DNA of 64,000 bases from Pseudomonas mosselii (GTDB taxonomy: Bacteria > Pseudomonadota > Gammaproteobacteria > Pseudomonadales > Pseudomonadaceae): assembly GCF_003205295.1 (NCBI RefSeq), contig NZ_QJRP01000021.1, forward strand, positions 1-64,000, written 5' to 3'. The position numbers and the translations under genes are program-made. The notes under the pieces are model-generated. The model had not been told where the DNA came from. It saw only the letters and a program-made list of their open reading frames with translations, and ran no database searches. Each line of letters starts with the position of its first letter. Within the stretch, counting starts at the first letter, position 1. This document shows, in pieces, positions 16,453 through 24,835 of the stretch.

Positions 16453-16629
16453 ATGAGCACCGATAAAGAAGACTTGGCAATCGACGACGATTTCCAGAGT
16501 GCGGACGAAGATGTGGAGCCGCAGGCCGAACCGGCCAAGACCAACCTGAGCAAACGCCGCACCATCGACAACATGCTCGAGGAACGACGCCTGCAGAAGC
16601 AATTGGCTGACTTCGACTACGACCTGTAG
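16453..16629 (+). CDS. PA3496-family small acidic protein (putative envelope integrity)
   Basis: 58 residues, too short for most ORF callers. The N-terminal half is strongly acidic (MSTDKEDLAIDDDFQSADED), the second half basic and helical (LSKRRTIDNMLEERRLQKQL) ending ADFDYDL. GGAGTGACGC precedes the ATG. The position after nth matches P. aeruginosa PA3496, whose family is named as putative envelope integrity; that name is from memory. No signal peptide or membrane helix is visible, so the protein itself looks cytoplasmic. Confidence 0.75.
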   Translation: MSTDKEDLAIDDDFQSADEDVEPQAEPAKTNLSKRRTIDNMLEERRLQKQLADFDYDL

Positions 16630-16639
16630 TACAGACACG

Positions 16640-16666
16640 AAAAAGCCTCCCGAACGGAGGCATTTT
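16640..16666. terminator. bidirectional terminator between the PA3496-like and response-regulator genes
   Basis: GCCTCC-cgaac-GGAGGC with ATTTTC on the plus side and a T5 run on the minus side. It separates two converging genes. Confidence 0.8.
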
Positions 16667-16675
16667 CAATGATGC

Positions 16676-17302
16676 TCAGGCCAGCCCATGGCGCTGGGCG
16701 AGTTCGATCAGGTCCACCAGCGAGCGGGCATTCAACTTGAGCAGCAGGCGCGTCTTGTAGGTACTGACCGTCTTGTTGCTGAGAAACATGCTGTCGGCGA
16801 TCTCCTTGTTGCTCTTGCCCCGGGCAAGCTGCTGCAACACCATCATCTCCCGCCCGGAAAGCCGCTCGACCATCTCCACCTCCGTGGCCCCTCCCACGCC
16901 TGAGCGCCCCTTGTGCAGCGCCTGGTTGGGGAAGTAGCTGTAGCCGGACAGCACGGCCTTGATCGCGCTGAGCAGCTCGGTCAGCTCCTGCTGCTTGCAC
17001 ACATAACCTGCCGCTCCCGCCTGCATGCAGCGCATCGAAAAGTGCCCCGGTGCCTGAGAGGTCAGCACCAGCACCTTGGTCCCGGGACTTGCCAGGGTCA
17101 TCCGGGCAATCACTTCAAGCCCATCCAGTTTGGGGATCCCGATATCCAGAATGACAATGTCCGGCAGATACTCCCGCGTCAGTTGCAAGGCATCCACGCC
17201 ATTGTCGCTCTCCGCCACCACCTCGTAGCCATGCCGCTCCATCAGCATGCGTACGGCCAGGCGAATGACCGGGTGATCATCCACGATCAGCACTTTATTC
17301 AT
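16676..17302 (-). CDS. response regulator of the BvgA/RocA type (REC + LuxR HTH)
   Basis: 208 residues. Receiver domain with acidic pocket VDDHP and phospho-acceptor Asp53 (IVILDIGIPKLDG); Lys105 lies in YVCKQQ. The C-terminal LuxR-type helix-turn-helix (LSGREMMVLQQLARGKSNKEIADSMFLSNKTVSTYKTRLL, about 145-190) is complete. This is the BvgA/RocA1/EvgA branch, in which the partner kinase is usually a hybrid sensor; none is encoded nearby, so it is an orphan here. Transcribed alone, converging with the PA3496-like gene. Confidence 0.88.
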   Translation of the reverse strand: MNKVLIVDDHPVIRLAVRMLMERHGYEVVAESDNGVDALQLTREYLPDIVILDIGIPKLDGLEVIARMTLASPGTKVLVLTSQAPGHFSMRCMQAGAAGYVCKQQELTELLSAIKAVLSGYSYFPNQALHKGRSGVGGATEVEMVERLSGREMMVLQQLARGKSNKEIADSMFLSNKTVSTYKTRLLLKLNARSLVDLIELAQRHGLA

Positions 17303-17673
17303 GCGATTCCCATTGATACGTTGTTTTTAGTTCGATAGACCACCACACCCGAGCATAACGATTATTTATGCAGCGGTTTCCCTGGCAGATTCACCGAAAG
17401 AAGTGGACTACTGTTATTAGAGATTCTTCCTACAAACAGCTAATTAACAAAATGTAATAGATGTATGTTCGTCGCAACGAGTCAGAAAGTAACAGCCGGC
17501 AAAATTGGATCCAAGCGCCATCTGGTGACACATTTCGCGGGAAATTTCGACTATACAGGCTGGATAAAAACCTGCCCGGCGACCCACGGCATCGCCAGGC
17601 AGGGAAACAAGCCACGCTTAACACACTGAAAGAAACGGGCTACTGATGGGCAAAGCATGGCCAGGCACTCATC
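17303..17673. other. 371-base gene-free region with low GC
   Basis: Divergent spacer between the response regulator and the small membrane protein. It is clearly richer in A+T than its surroundings, especially 17330-17480 (attatttatg, ctaattaacaaaatgtaatag), as expected for promoter DNA. A 61-codon frame (17461-17646) is basic, starts without a ribosome site and has no recognisable content. I assign no specific site. Confidence 0.5.
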
Positions 17674-18129
17674 ATGAACCGCGACCCTATCAGCCCGTTG
17701 ACTCTTATCGCTGTCTTTGCGGGTGTGATCGAGGCATCCGCTTTGGCCTCGCTACCGTTCCTCAGTGACGACAGCCAGACCGTCTACACCTGGTTCCTGG
17801 TAGGTTTCCCGTTTTTCCTCACCGTGCTGTTCTTTCTTACGCTCAACTTCAATAGCGGTTCATTGTTTGCCCCGGAAAGACGTGCCAGCGCTTCGGACGG
17901 ATCACGGCCCCCCTCTGTAGCACGGGACAAAGGGGCGATGATCATCGCCATCTCCGGTGCCGACAGTCGAAAGATCATCGAAAACCATGTGCTGCGAATG
18001 ATCGAGCGCCCTCACGGGCAACAGCGGCGCTGGATCTTGTACAACCTCGATACGCGAACCTGCATCCACCTGTCGGTATCGCCGATGCAGGAAGGCGAGC
18101 CCGCGCCTCCCCCTGAATCCCGGGCATGA
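17674..18129 (+). CDS. small membrane protein of unknown function
   Basis: 151 residues. Two hydrophobic helices (about 8-30 and 38-62, the latter VYTWFLVGFPFFLTVLFFLTL), then a polar linker and a soluble domain (about 88-140) containing AMIIAISGADSRKIIENHVLRMI and RRWILYNLDTRTCIHLSVS. No family recognised. The hydrophobic pattern, codon usage and strong terminator immediately after its stop argue that it is a real gene. The ribosome-binding site is weak, so the exact start is less certain. Confidence 0.65.
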   Translation: MNRDPISPLTLIAVFAGVIEASALASLPFLSDDSQTVYTWFLVGFPFFLTVLFFLTLNFNSGSLFAPERRASASDGSRPPSVARDKGAMIIAISGADSRKIIENHVLRMIERPHGQQRRWILYNLDTRTCIHLSVSPMQEGEPAPPPESRA

Positions 18130-18156
18130 AAAAACCCGGCCGAGGCCGGGTTTTTC
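18128..18156. terminator. bidirectional terminator between the membrane-protein gene and argG
   Basis: CCCGGC-cgag-GCCGGG flanked by an A-run and a T5 run; serves both converging genes. Confidence 0.9.
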
Positions 18157-18171
18157 TGTTACGCCAAAGGC

Positions 18172-19389
<1,218 letters not shown>

Positions 19390-19517
19390 GCCATCACTCC
19401 ACGGGGTTGTACGGAAAGCGGATGATTCTACCGGCGTTGCTGAAAAATTTACAATGGGGCGACAGCTTGTGACGACAAAGCGACAGGAATTGTCGAGAGC
19501 GCGACCCGCTGTCGCAC

Positions 19518-20498
19518 TCAGGATTTGGCGGGAGCGGGCGGCACGGCAGCGGCCGCAGGCGTCGTTGGTGCAGGCGTGGCGGCAGCGGGTGCCGGGGCCG
19601 ACGGCGGCACCTGTGCTGCCGGTTTCTCCACGGGCTTCTCGACCGGCGTCATGCGCTCCAGCTGGATGTTCACCCGGCGGTTGCGCGCCCGGTTGGCGGC
19701 GCTGTTGTTCTTGGCCAGCGGATAGCGCTCGCCATGGAAACGCACGGTGATCTGCTCTTCCGGCACGCCATGGGCCTTGAGGTAATCGGCCACCGCCAGT
19801 GCCCGTCGACGCGAGGTATCACGGTTGGTCAGGCGATTGCCGCTGTTGTCGGAGTGGCCGTTGAGTTCGATGTGGTTGACCGTCGGATCGGCCTTCAGGT
19901 AGTCCAGCAGCACGTCCAGGCGCGCGCGCGCCGAGCTGTCCAGTTCGATCCCGCCTCCGGGGAAGCCGACCTGGGTCTGGCGGATCTGGTCGTAGTTCAT
20001 CGGCAGCAGCTTGGCGGCGCACAGTTGATAATCGCTGTAGGCCTTGGCGAAACTGACTGGCATCACATGCACTTCCATCGGCCGGCCACCTTCGCCGCGG
20101 TAGTTGCGCACCACGGTGCTGCGACCATCGAGAAGGCCGTTGATCAGGCGGCTGGCCTGACCCTGGCTGGAGGTGAACAGCACGCCGGTACGGGCCATGT
20201 GCACCGCACCGAGGTTGATGTCGCCGCGCCCGGGCTGCCAGGGCGCGGCGGCGGCCAGCAGGGTGGCGGAGCCAGCGCCCAGGACATTGCTGTCCGAACG
20301 AAGCTGGAAGGTCGGCTGCTCGCCGGCGCGGCGCACGAACTCACCGCTGCCGAAACCGTCGATCGGCTGGATCAGGCGACATTCGAACTGGTCACCCTCG
20401 ACTTTCCAGGCGACGTTCTCCACGCGGGTCTGGAAGGTCATTGCCCCGGCCGGCAGGCTGGCAACGAGGGTGAACAGGGCTAGGTAACGCTGGCGCAC
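19518..20498 (-). CDS. motY: MotY-like OmpA-family protein (stator-associated)
   Basis: 326 residues. GTG 20498 is chosen because GGAG lies 7 nt upstream and a signal peptide (MRQRYLALFTLVASLPAGA) starts there; a GTG four codons earlier is possible. The N-terminal domain (about 20-165) has the MotY pattern (TFQTRVENVAWKV, CRLIQPIDGFGSGEFVR), followed by an OmpA peptidoglycan-binding domain (IELNGHSDNSGN, NRARNRRVNIQLE) and a Pro/Ala-rich tail of about 45 residues. In Pseudomonas MotY forms a ring around the flagellar stator. Gene position next to pyrC matches P. aeruginosa PA3526 (from memory). Confidence 0.82.
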   Translation of the reverse strand: MRQRYLALFTLVASLPAGAMTFQTRVENVAWKVEGDQFECRLIQPIDGFGSGEFVRRAGEQPTFQLRSDSNVLGAGSATLLAAAAPWQPGRGDINLGAVHMARTGVLFTSSQGQASRLINGLLDGRSTVVRNYRGEGGRPMEVHVMPVSFAKAYSDYQLCAAKLLPMNYDQIRQTQVGFPGGGIELDSSARARLDVLLDYLKADPTVNHIELNGHSDNSGNRLTNRDTSRRRALAVADYLKAHGVPEEQITVRFHGERYPLAKNNSAANRARNRRVNIQLERMTPVEKPVEKPAAQVPPSAPAPAAATPAPTTPAAAAVPPAPAKS

Positions 20499-20628
20499 GG
20501 GCGGCTCCACAAATTTCGACGGCTTACCTGAACGCTATCGGACGCTCGTCGGAAAACTTGATAGCCGTGCTCGAACAGGGGTTTTCCGGTAGCATTGGCT
20601 TCTGAGTTCGACCCGCCTGGAATCTCCA

Positions 20629-21675
20629 ATGTCCGATCGCCTGACCCTCCTGCGCCCCGACGACTGGCACATCCATCTGCGCGATGGTGCCGTCCTGCCA
20701 CACACCGTCGGTGACGTGGCGCGCACCTTCGCCCGCGCCATCATCATGCCCAACCTGGTTCCGCCGGTACGCAACGCCGTCGAGGCCGCGGCCTACCGCG
20801 AGCGCATCCTTGCCGCACGCCCCGCCGGCAGCCGCTTCGAGCCGCTGATGGTGCTCTACCTCACCGACCGCACCAGCGCCGACGATGTGCGTGCCGCCAA
20901 GGCCAGCGGGATCGTGTACGCCGCCAAGCTCTACCCGGCCGGTGCCACCACCAACTCCGATTCGGGCGTGACCAGCATCGACAATATCTTCCCGGTGATC
21001 GAGGCCCTGGCCGAGACCGGCATGCCCTTGCTGGTGCACGGTGAAGTCACGCGCAGCGAGATCGACGTGTTCGACCGCGAGAAACGCTTCATCGACGAGC
21101 ACATGCGCCGTCTGGTCGAGCGCTTCCCGACCCTGAAGGTGGTGTTCGAACACATCACCACCAGCGACGCCGCGCAGTTCGTCAGCGAAGCGCCGGCCAA
21201 CGTCGGTGCGACCATCACCGCCCAGCACCTGCTGTACAACCGCAACCACATGCTGGTCGGCGGTATCCGTCCGCACTTCTACTGCCTGCCGATCCTCAAG
21301 CGCAACACCCACCAGGTGGCGCTGCTGGATGCCGCCACCAGCGGCAACCCGAAGTTCTTCCTCGGCACCGACTCGGCGCCCCACGCCAAGCATGCCAAGG
21401 AAGCCGCCTGCGGCTGCGCCGGCTGCTACACCGCTTACGCCGCCATCGAGATGTACGCCGAAGCGTTCGAACAGCGCAACGCGCTGGACAAGCTCGAAGG
21501 CTTCGCCAGCAAGCACGGCCCGGACTTCTACGGCCTGGCGCGCAACACCGACACCATCACTCTGGTGCGCGAAGAATGGACCGCGCCGGACAGCCTGCCA
21601 TTCGGCGACAACACCGTGATCCCCCTGCGCGCCGGTGAGAAGCTGCGCTGGCGCCTGCTGGAGGACAACGCGTGA
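20629..21675 (+). CDS. pyrC: dihydroorotase
   Basis: 348 residues, E. coli-type class II dihydroorotase. Metal site HIHLRD (about residues 14-19), carboxylated Lys in YAAKLYPAGATTNSDSGV (about 100-105), then LVHGEV, VFEHITT and the catalytic Asp in GTDSAPH. Interconverts carbamoyl aspartate and dihydroorotate in pyrimidine synthesis. The stop overlaps the rnt start (GTGA). Confidence 0.97.
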   Translation: MSDRLTLLRPDDWHIHLRDGAVLPHTVGDVARTFARAIIMPNLVPPVRNAVEAAAYRERILAARPAGSRFEPLMVLYLTDRTSADDVRAAKASGIVYAAKLYPAGATTNSDSGVTSIDNIFPVIEALAETGMPLLVHGEVTRSEIDVFDREKRFIDEHMRRLVERFPTLKVVFEHITTSDAAQFVSEAPANVGATITAQHLLYNRNHMLVGGIRPHFYCLPILKRNTHQVALLDAATSGNPKFFLGTDSAPHAKHAKEAACGCAGCYTAYAAIEMYAEAFEQRNALDKLEGFASKHGPDFYGLARNTDTITLVREEWTAPDSLPFGDNTVIPLRAGEKLRWRLLEDNA

Positions 21676-22346
21676 GCGAAGATCTTTACGAAGACGACCA
21701 GGACAGCCAGGTCAGCAGTGGCTCGCGTCATCCGATGGCCGAGCGTTTCCGTGGCTACCTGCCAGTGGTGGTGGACGTCGAGACCGGCGGTTTCAACAGC
21801 GCCACCGACGCGCTGCTGGAGATCGCCGCCGTCACCATCGGCATGGACGAAAAGGGCTTCCTGTTCCCCGAGCACACCTACTTCCACCGGGTCGAACCGT
21901 TCGAAGGGGCCAATATCGAGGCGGCAGCACTGGAGTTCACCGGCATCAAGCTGGACCACCCACTGCGCATGGCGGTGAGCGAGGAAAGCGCGCTGACCGA
22001 TATCTTCCGCGGCGTGCGCAAGGCGCTGAAGGCCAATGGCTGCAAGCGGGCGATCCTGGTCGGGCACAACAGCAGCTTCGACCTGGGCTTCCTCAATGCC
22101 GCGGTGGCGCGCAACGATATCAAGCGCAACCCGTTCCATCCGTTCTCCAGCTTCGATACCGCTACCCTCGCCGGCCTCGCCTACGGCCAGACCGTGCTGG
22201 CCCGGGCCTGCCAGAGCGCGGATATCGACTTCGACGGTCGCGAGGCGCATTCGGCGCGCTACGACACCGAGAAGACCGCCGAGTTGTTCTGCGGCATCGT
22301 CAATCGCTGGAAAGAAATGGGCGGCTGGCGCGATTTCAACGATTGA
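21672..22346 (+). CDS. rnt: ribonuclease T
   Basis: 224 residues, starting at a GTG that overlaps the pyrC stop. DEDD-family exonuclease: Exo I VVVDVETGGFNSATDALLEI (DxE), Exo II GHNSSFDLGFL, Exo III HSARYDTEKTAELF. It trims 3' ends of tRNA and other stable RNA. Translational coupling with pyrC is seen elsewhere in Pseudomonas. Confidence 0.95.
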   Translation: MSEDLYEDDQDSQVSSGSRHPMAERFRGYLPVVVDVETGGFNSATDALLEIAAVTIGMDEKGFLFPEHTYFHRVEPFEGANIEAAALEFTGIKLDHPLRMAVSEESALTDIFRGVRKALKANGCKRAILVGHNSSFDLGFLNAAVARNDIKRNPFHPFSSFDTATLAGLAYGQTVLARACQSADIDFDGREAHSARYDTEKTAELFCGIVNRWKEMGGWRDFND

Positions 22347-22372
22347 AGCCCGCCTCCCGCGACATGTTCACA

Positions 22373-22415
22373 GCGCATAAAAAAACCGGCCACCAGGGCC
22401 GGTTTTTTTATGCGC
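22373..22415. terminator. bidirectional terminator between rnt and the peroxiredoxin gene
   Basis: Perfect 19-bp inverted repeat (gcgcataaaaaaaccggcc and its complement) around a 5-base loop. The A7/T7 tracts lie inside the arms, so it works on both strands. Confidence 0.95.
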
Positions 22416-22423
22416 GTGGTAAA

Positions 22424-23026
22424 TTACAGCTTGCCAGCGTTCTCGCTCAGGTAAGCAGCAACGCCTTCCGGCGAAGCGTTCATGCCCTTGTCGCCTTTCT
22501 TCCAGTTGGCCGGGCAGACTTCGCCGTGCTCTTCGTGGAATTGCAGGGCGTCGACCAGACGCAGCAGCTCGTCCATGTTACGGCCCAGTGGCAGGTCGTT
22601 GACGATCTGCGAACGAACGACACCGTTGGTGTCGATCAGGAATGCGCCGCGGAAGGCCACGCCGCCTTCGGACTCGACGTCGTAGGCCTTGCAGATTTCG
22701 TGGGTCATGTCGGCGGCCAGGGTGTACTTGACCTGACCGATACCGCCGTTGTTGACCGGGGTGTTGCGCCAGGCGTTGTGGGTGAAGTGCGAGTCGATCG
22801 ACACGCCGATCACTTCCACGTTGCGCGCCTGGAAGTCAGGGATGCGGTTGTCCAGGGCGATCAGCTCGGACGGGCAGACAAAGGTGAAGTCCAGCGGGTA
22901 GAAGAATACCAGGCCGTACTTGCCCTTGATGGCCGAGGCCAGGTTGAAGCTGTCGACGATCTCGCCGTTGCCCAGCACGGCTGGAACGGTGAAGTCCGGG
23001 GCTTGTTTGCCAACGAGTACGCTCAT
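22424..23026 (-). CDS. typical 2-Cys peroxiredoxin
   Basis: 200 residues from ATG 23026 (MSVLVGKQAPDF), with the ribosome site AGGAGAGATCG just upstream; the frame continuing to 23110 is rejected. Peroxidatic Cys51 lies in DFTFVCPSE; the resolving Cys171 lies in EVCPANWKKGDKGM. The C-terminal tail (SPEGVAAYLSENAGKL) is of the Prx1/AhpC-2 type that thioredoxin usually reduces. It reduces H2O2 and organic peroxides. It is convergent with rnt and divergent from bfd, which fits an oxidative-stress/iron context. Confidence 0.95.
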   Translation of the reverse strand: MSVLVGKQAPDFTVPAVLGNGEIVDSFNLASAIKGKYGLVFFYPLDFTFVCPSELIALDNRIPDFQARNVEVIGVSIDSHFTHNAWRNTPVNNGGIGQVKYTLAADMTHEICKAYDVESEGGVAFRGAFLIDTNGVVRSQIVNDLPLGRNMDELLRLVDALQFHEEHGEVCPANWKKGDKGMNASPEGVAAYLSENAGKL

Positions 23027-23177
23027 TCGATCTCTCCTGATGAGGGGTGAAAAACCTTGCCCGGGCGGAACACGTTCCCCCGGATCCAGCAAAGGCCGAC
23101 CATCATACACAGCTTTGCGTGACAGGCCGAATCTCGACCGCCGGTCGCTCTGGAACGCACCTTACACAAAGTGTTTT

Positions 23178-23200
23178 GACAAGCATTCTCATTACCATTA
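23178..23200. promoter_or_regulatory. candidate Fur box upstream of bfd
   Basis: gacaagcattctcattaccatta contains three near ATTC/ATTA hexamer units typical of Fur sites and lies about 40 bases before the bfd ATG. Fur control of bfd is known in pseudomonads; this site is identified by pattern only. Confidence 0.5.
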
Positions 23201-23240
23201 CTCTCCAACGCATCGACTCAACCCGCGACGGTCAGCCTTT

Positions 23241-23462
23241 ATGTATGTGTGTCTCTGTGTCGGTGTCACCGATGGACAGATCCGCGATGCGATCTACGAA
23301 GGATGCTGCAGCTACAAGGAAGTGCGAGCCGCCACCAATGTGGCCAGCCAGTGCGGCAAGTGCGCCTGCCTCGCCAAGCAGGTGGTACGCGAAACCCTCA
23401 CCGAGCTGCAACTGAGCCAGCAGGCCGTCCTGCCCTACCCCGTTGAATTCAACGCGGCTTAA
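23241..23462 (+). CDS. bfd: bacterioferritin-associated ferredoxin
   Basis: 73 residues. [2Fe-2S] ligands are C4, C6, C38 and C41 (MYVCLC ... SQCGKC). Bfd docks on bacterioferritin and delivers electrons to reduce and release stored iron. The gene is iron-repressed in relatives, consistent with the Fur-like box upstream, and is followed by its own terminator before the bacterioferritin gene. Confidence 0.95.
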   Translation: MYVCLCVGVTDGQIRDAIYEGCCSYKEVRAATNVASQCGKCACLAKQVVRETLTELQLSQQAVLPYPVEFNAA

Positions 23463-23481
23463 TTACCCCCGAATTCGAAGA

Positions 23482-23507
23482 ACCGGACCCAGTGTCCGGT
23501 TTTTTTA
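23482..23507 (+). terminator. intrinsic terminator of bfd
   Basis: ACCGGAC-ccagt-GTCCGGT followed by seven T. It separates bfd from bfr transcription. Confidence 0.92.
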
Positions 23508-23664
23508 TGCCTGAAATTCAATAAGTTAGCACTCGAACGCGGTTCACAAACATTCTTATTCCGATTAATTTTCACTTATTATTCAATAACTTAGGTTTGA
23601 CATAGATAGTTGAGGGGCTCAGACTTGTTTTCATTGGCTCAACATTTACAGGGCAGACCCCATC

Positions 23665-24138
23665 ATGAAAGGCGACGTAAGCGTCATCCAGCATCTCAAC
23701 AAGATCCTCGGAAACGAGCTGGTCGCAATCAACCAGTACTTCCTGCATGCTCGCATGTATGAAGATTGGGGCCTGAACAGGATCGGCAAGCTCGAGTACA
23801 AAGAGTCCATCCAGGCGATGAAGGACGCTGACAAGCTGATCAAGCGCATCCTCTTCCTCGAAGGCATCCCCAACGTGCAGGACCTGGGCAAGCTGATGAT
23901 CGGCGAGCACACCAAGGAGATGCTCGACTGCGACCTGAAACTTGAGAAAAAGGCCCATGCCGACCTCAAGGCCGCCATCGCCCACTGCGAAACCGCCGGC
24001 GACTTCGGCTCGCGTGATGTGCTCGAAGACATCCTCGAAGACCAGGAAGAGCACATCGATTGGCTGGAAACCCAGCTGGGCCTGATCGACAAGGTCACAA
24101 TCGAGAACTACCTGCAGTCGCAGATGGGCGAAGAATAG
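23665..24138 (+). CDS. bfr: bacterioferritin, heme-type subunit lacking ferroxidase ligands
   Basis: 157 residues, four-helix ferritin fold. Heme ligand Met52 is present (QAMKDAD). Of the ferroxidase residues Glu18, Tyr25, Glu94 and His130 remain, but Glu51 is Ala, His54 is Asp and Glu127 is Gln. It therefore resembles the beta-type subunit that pairs with a ferroxidase-active subunit in mixed 24-mers, rather than P. aeruginosa BfrB, which keeps all of these (from memory). Transcribed alone from an AT-rich upstream region (23510-23620, with TTGACA at 23597-23602). Confidence 0.9.
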   Translation: MKGDVSVIQHLNKILGNELVAINQYFLHARMYEDWGLNRIGKLEYKESIQAMKDADKLIKRILFLEGIPNVQDLGKLMIGEHTKEMLDCDLKLEKKAHADLKAAIAHCETAGDFGSRDVLEDILEDQEEHIDWLETQLGLIDKVTIENYLQSQMGEE

Positions 24139-24187
24139 GTTTTACGTCAGTCAGACAAAGCATCTCCAGCAGGCGATCGCGTAACCC

Positions 24188-24302
24188 TGTAGGAGCGGCC
24201 TTGTGTCGCGAAAGGGGCGCGTAGCGGCCCCAGATCTACGCATCAAGCTGATATTGCCGGGGCCGCTATGCGGCCCTTTCGCGACACAAGGCCGCTCCTA
24301 CA
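24188..24302. repeat. inverted pair of 29-nt REP-like units
   Basis: Arms at 24188-24216 and 24274-24302 are perfect 29-base reverse complements, enclosing 57 bases that themselves form a partial dyad (gcggcccc...ggggccgc). Identical arms recur at 58315 and, with three base changes, at 29411. Confidence 0.9.
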
Positions 24303-24356
24303 CAAGCCGCATGCAGTCGACGAATTGTGGCCTTGCAATTACTGACGATTACCCAA

Positions 24357-24385
24357 CAAAAAGCCCCGCTGATGCGGGGCTTTTT
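24357..24385 (-). terminator. terminator of the grxD gene
   Basis: AGCCCCGC-tgat-GCGGGGCT with A/T runs on both sides, 24 bases beyond the grxD stop. Confidence 0.9.
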
Positions 24386-24408
24386 GCGTGCTGGCGAGTA
24401 GACCTGAA

Positions 24409-24744
24409 TCAGGCCTCGGAAGCCTTGGCCTTGGCGGCCGCGTCCTTGATCAGGGTCTGCAGTTCACCCTTCTCGAACATTTCCAGCATGATGTCGCTGC
24501 CGCCGACCAGCTCACCGGCCACCCACAGTTGCGGGAAAGTCGGCCAGTTGGCGTACTTGGGCAGGTTGGCACGGATTTCCGGGTTCTGCAGGATGTCGAC
24601 GTAGGCGAACTTCTCGCCGCAACCCATCACTGCCTGCGAAGCCTTGGCCGAGAAGCCGCACTGCGGCGCATTCGGCGAACCTTTCATGTAAAGCAGAATG
24701 GTGTTGTTGGCAATCTGCTCTTTGATTGTATCGATGATATCCAT
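24409..24744 (-). CDS. grxD: monothiol glutaredoxin (CGFS type)
   Basis: 111 residues from ATG 24744 (MDIIDTIKEQIANN); the frame continuing upstream to 24897 is rejected. Active site QCGFS with Cys29, then WPTFPQLWVAGELVGGSDI, typical of Grx4. It binds a [2Fe-2S] cluster with glutathione and passes it on, often with BolA-type partners. The locus clusters iron and oxidant genes (peroxiredoxin, bfd, bfr, grxD). Confidence 0.95.
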   Translation of the reverse strand: MDIIDTIKEQIANNTILLYMKGSPNAPQCGFSAKASQAVMGCGEKFAYVDILQNPEIRANLPKYANWPTFPQLWVAGELVGGSDIMLEMFEKGELQTLIKDAAAKAKASEA

Positions 24745-24835
24745 GAAGCACCTCGGCTGAACTTTCCGACAGGGTCGTCGGCACGGTGACGCATTGTATC
24801 GGAAAGCCGAGCGGCGTGCTCGGCCTTGCCGTGCT

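Noticed and set aside
17461..17646. 61-codon plus-strand ORF in the AT-rich spacer
   Set aside because: No ribosome-binding site, no family resemblance, in a region that looks like promoter DNA.
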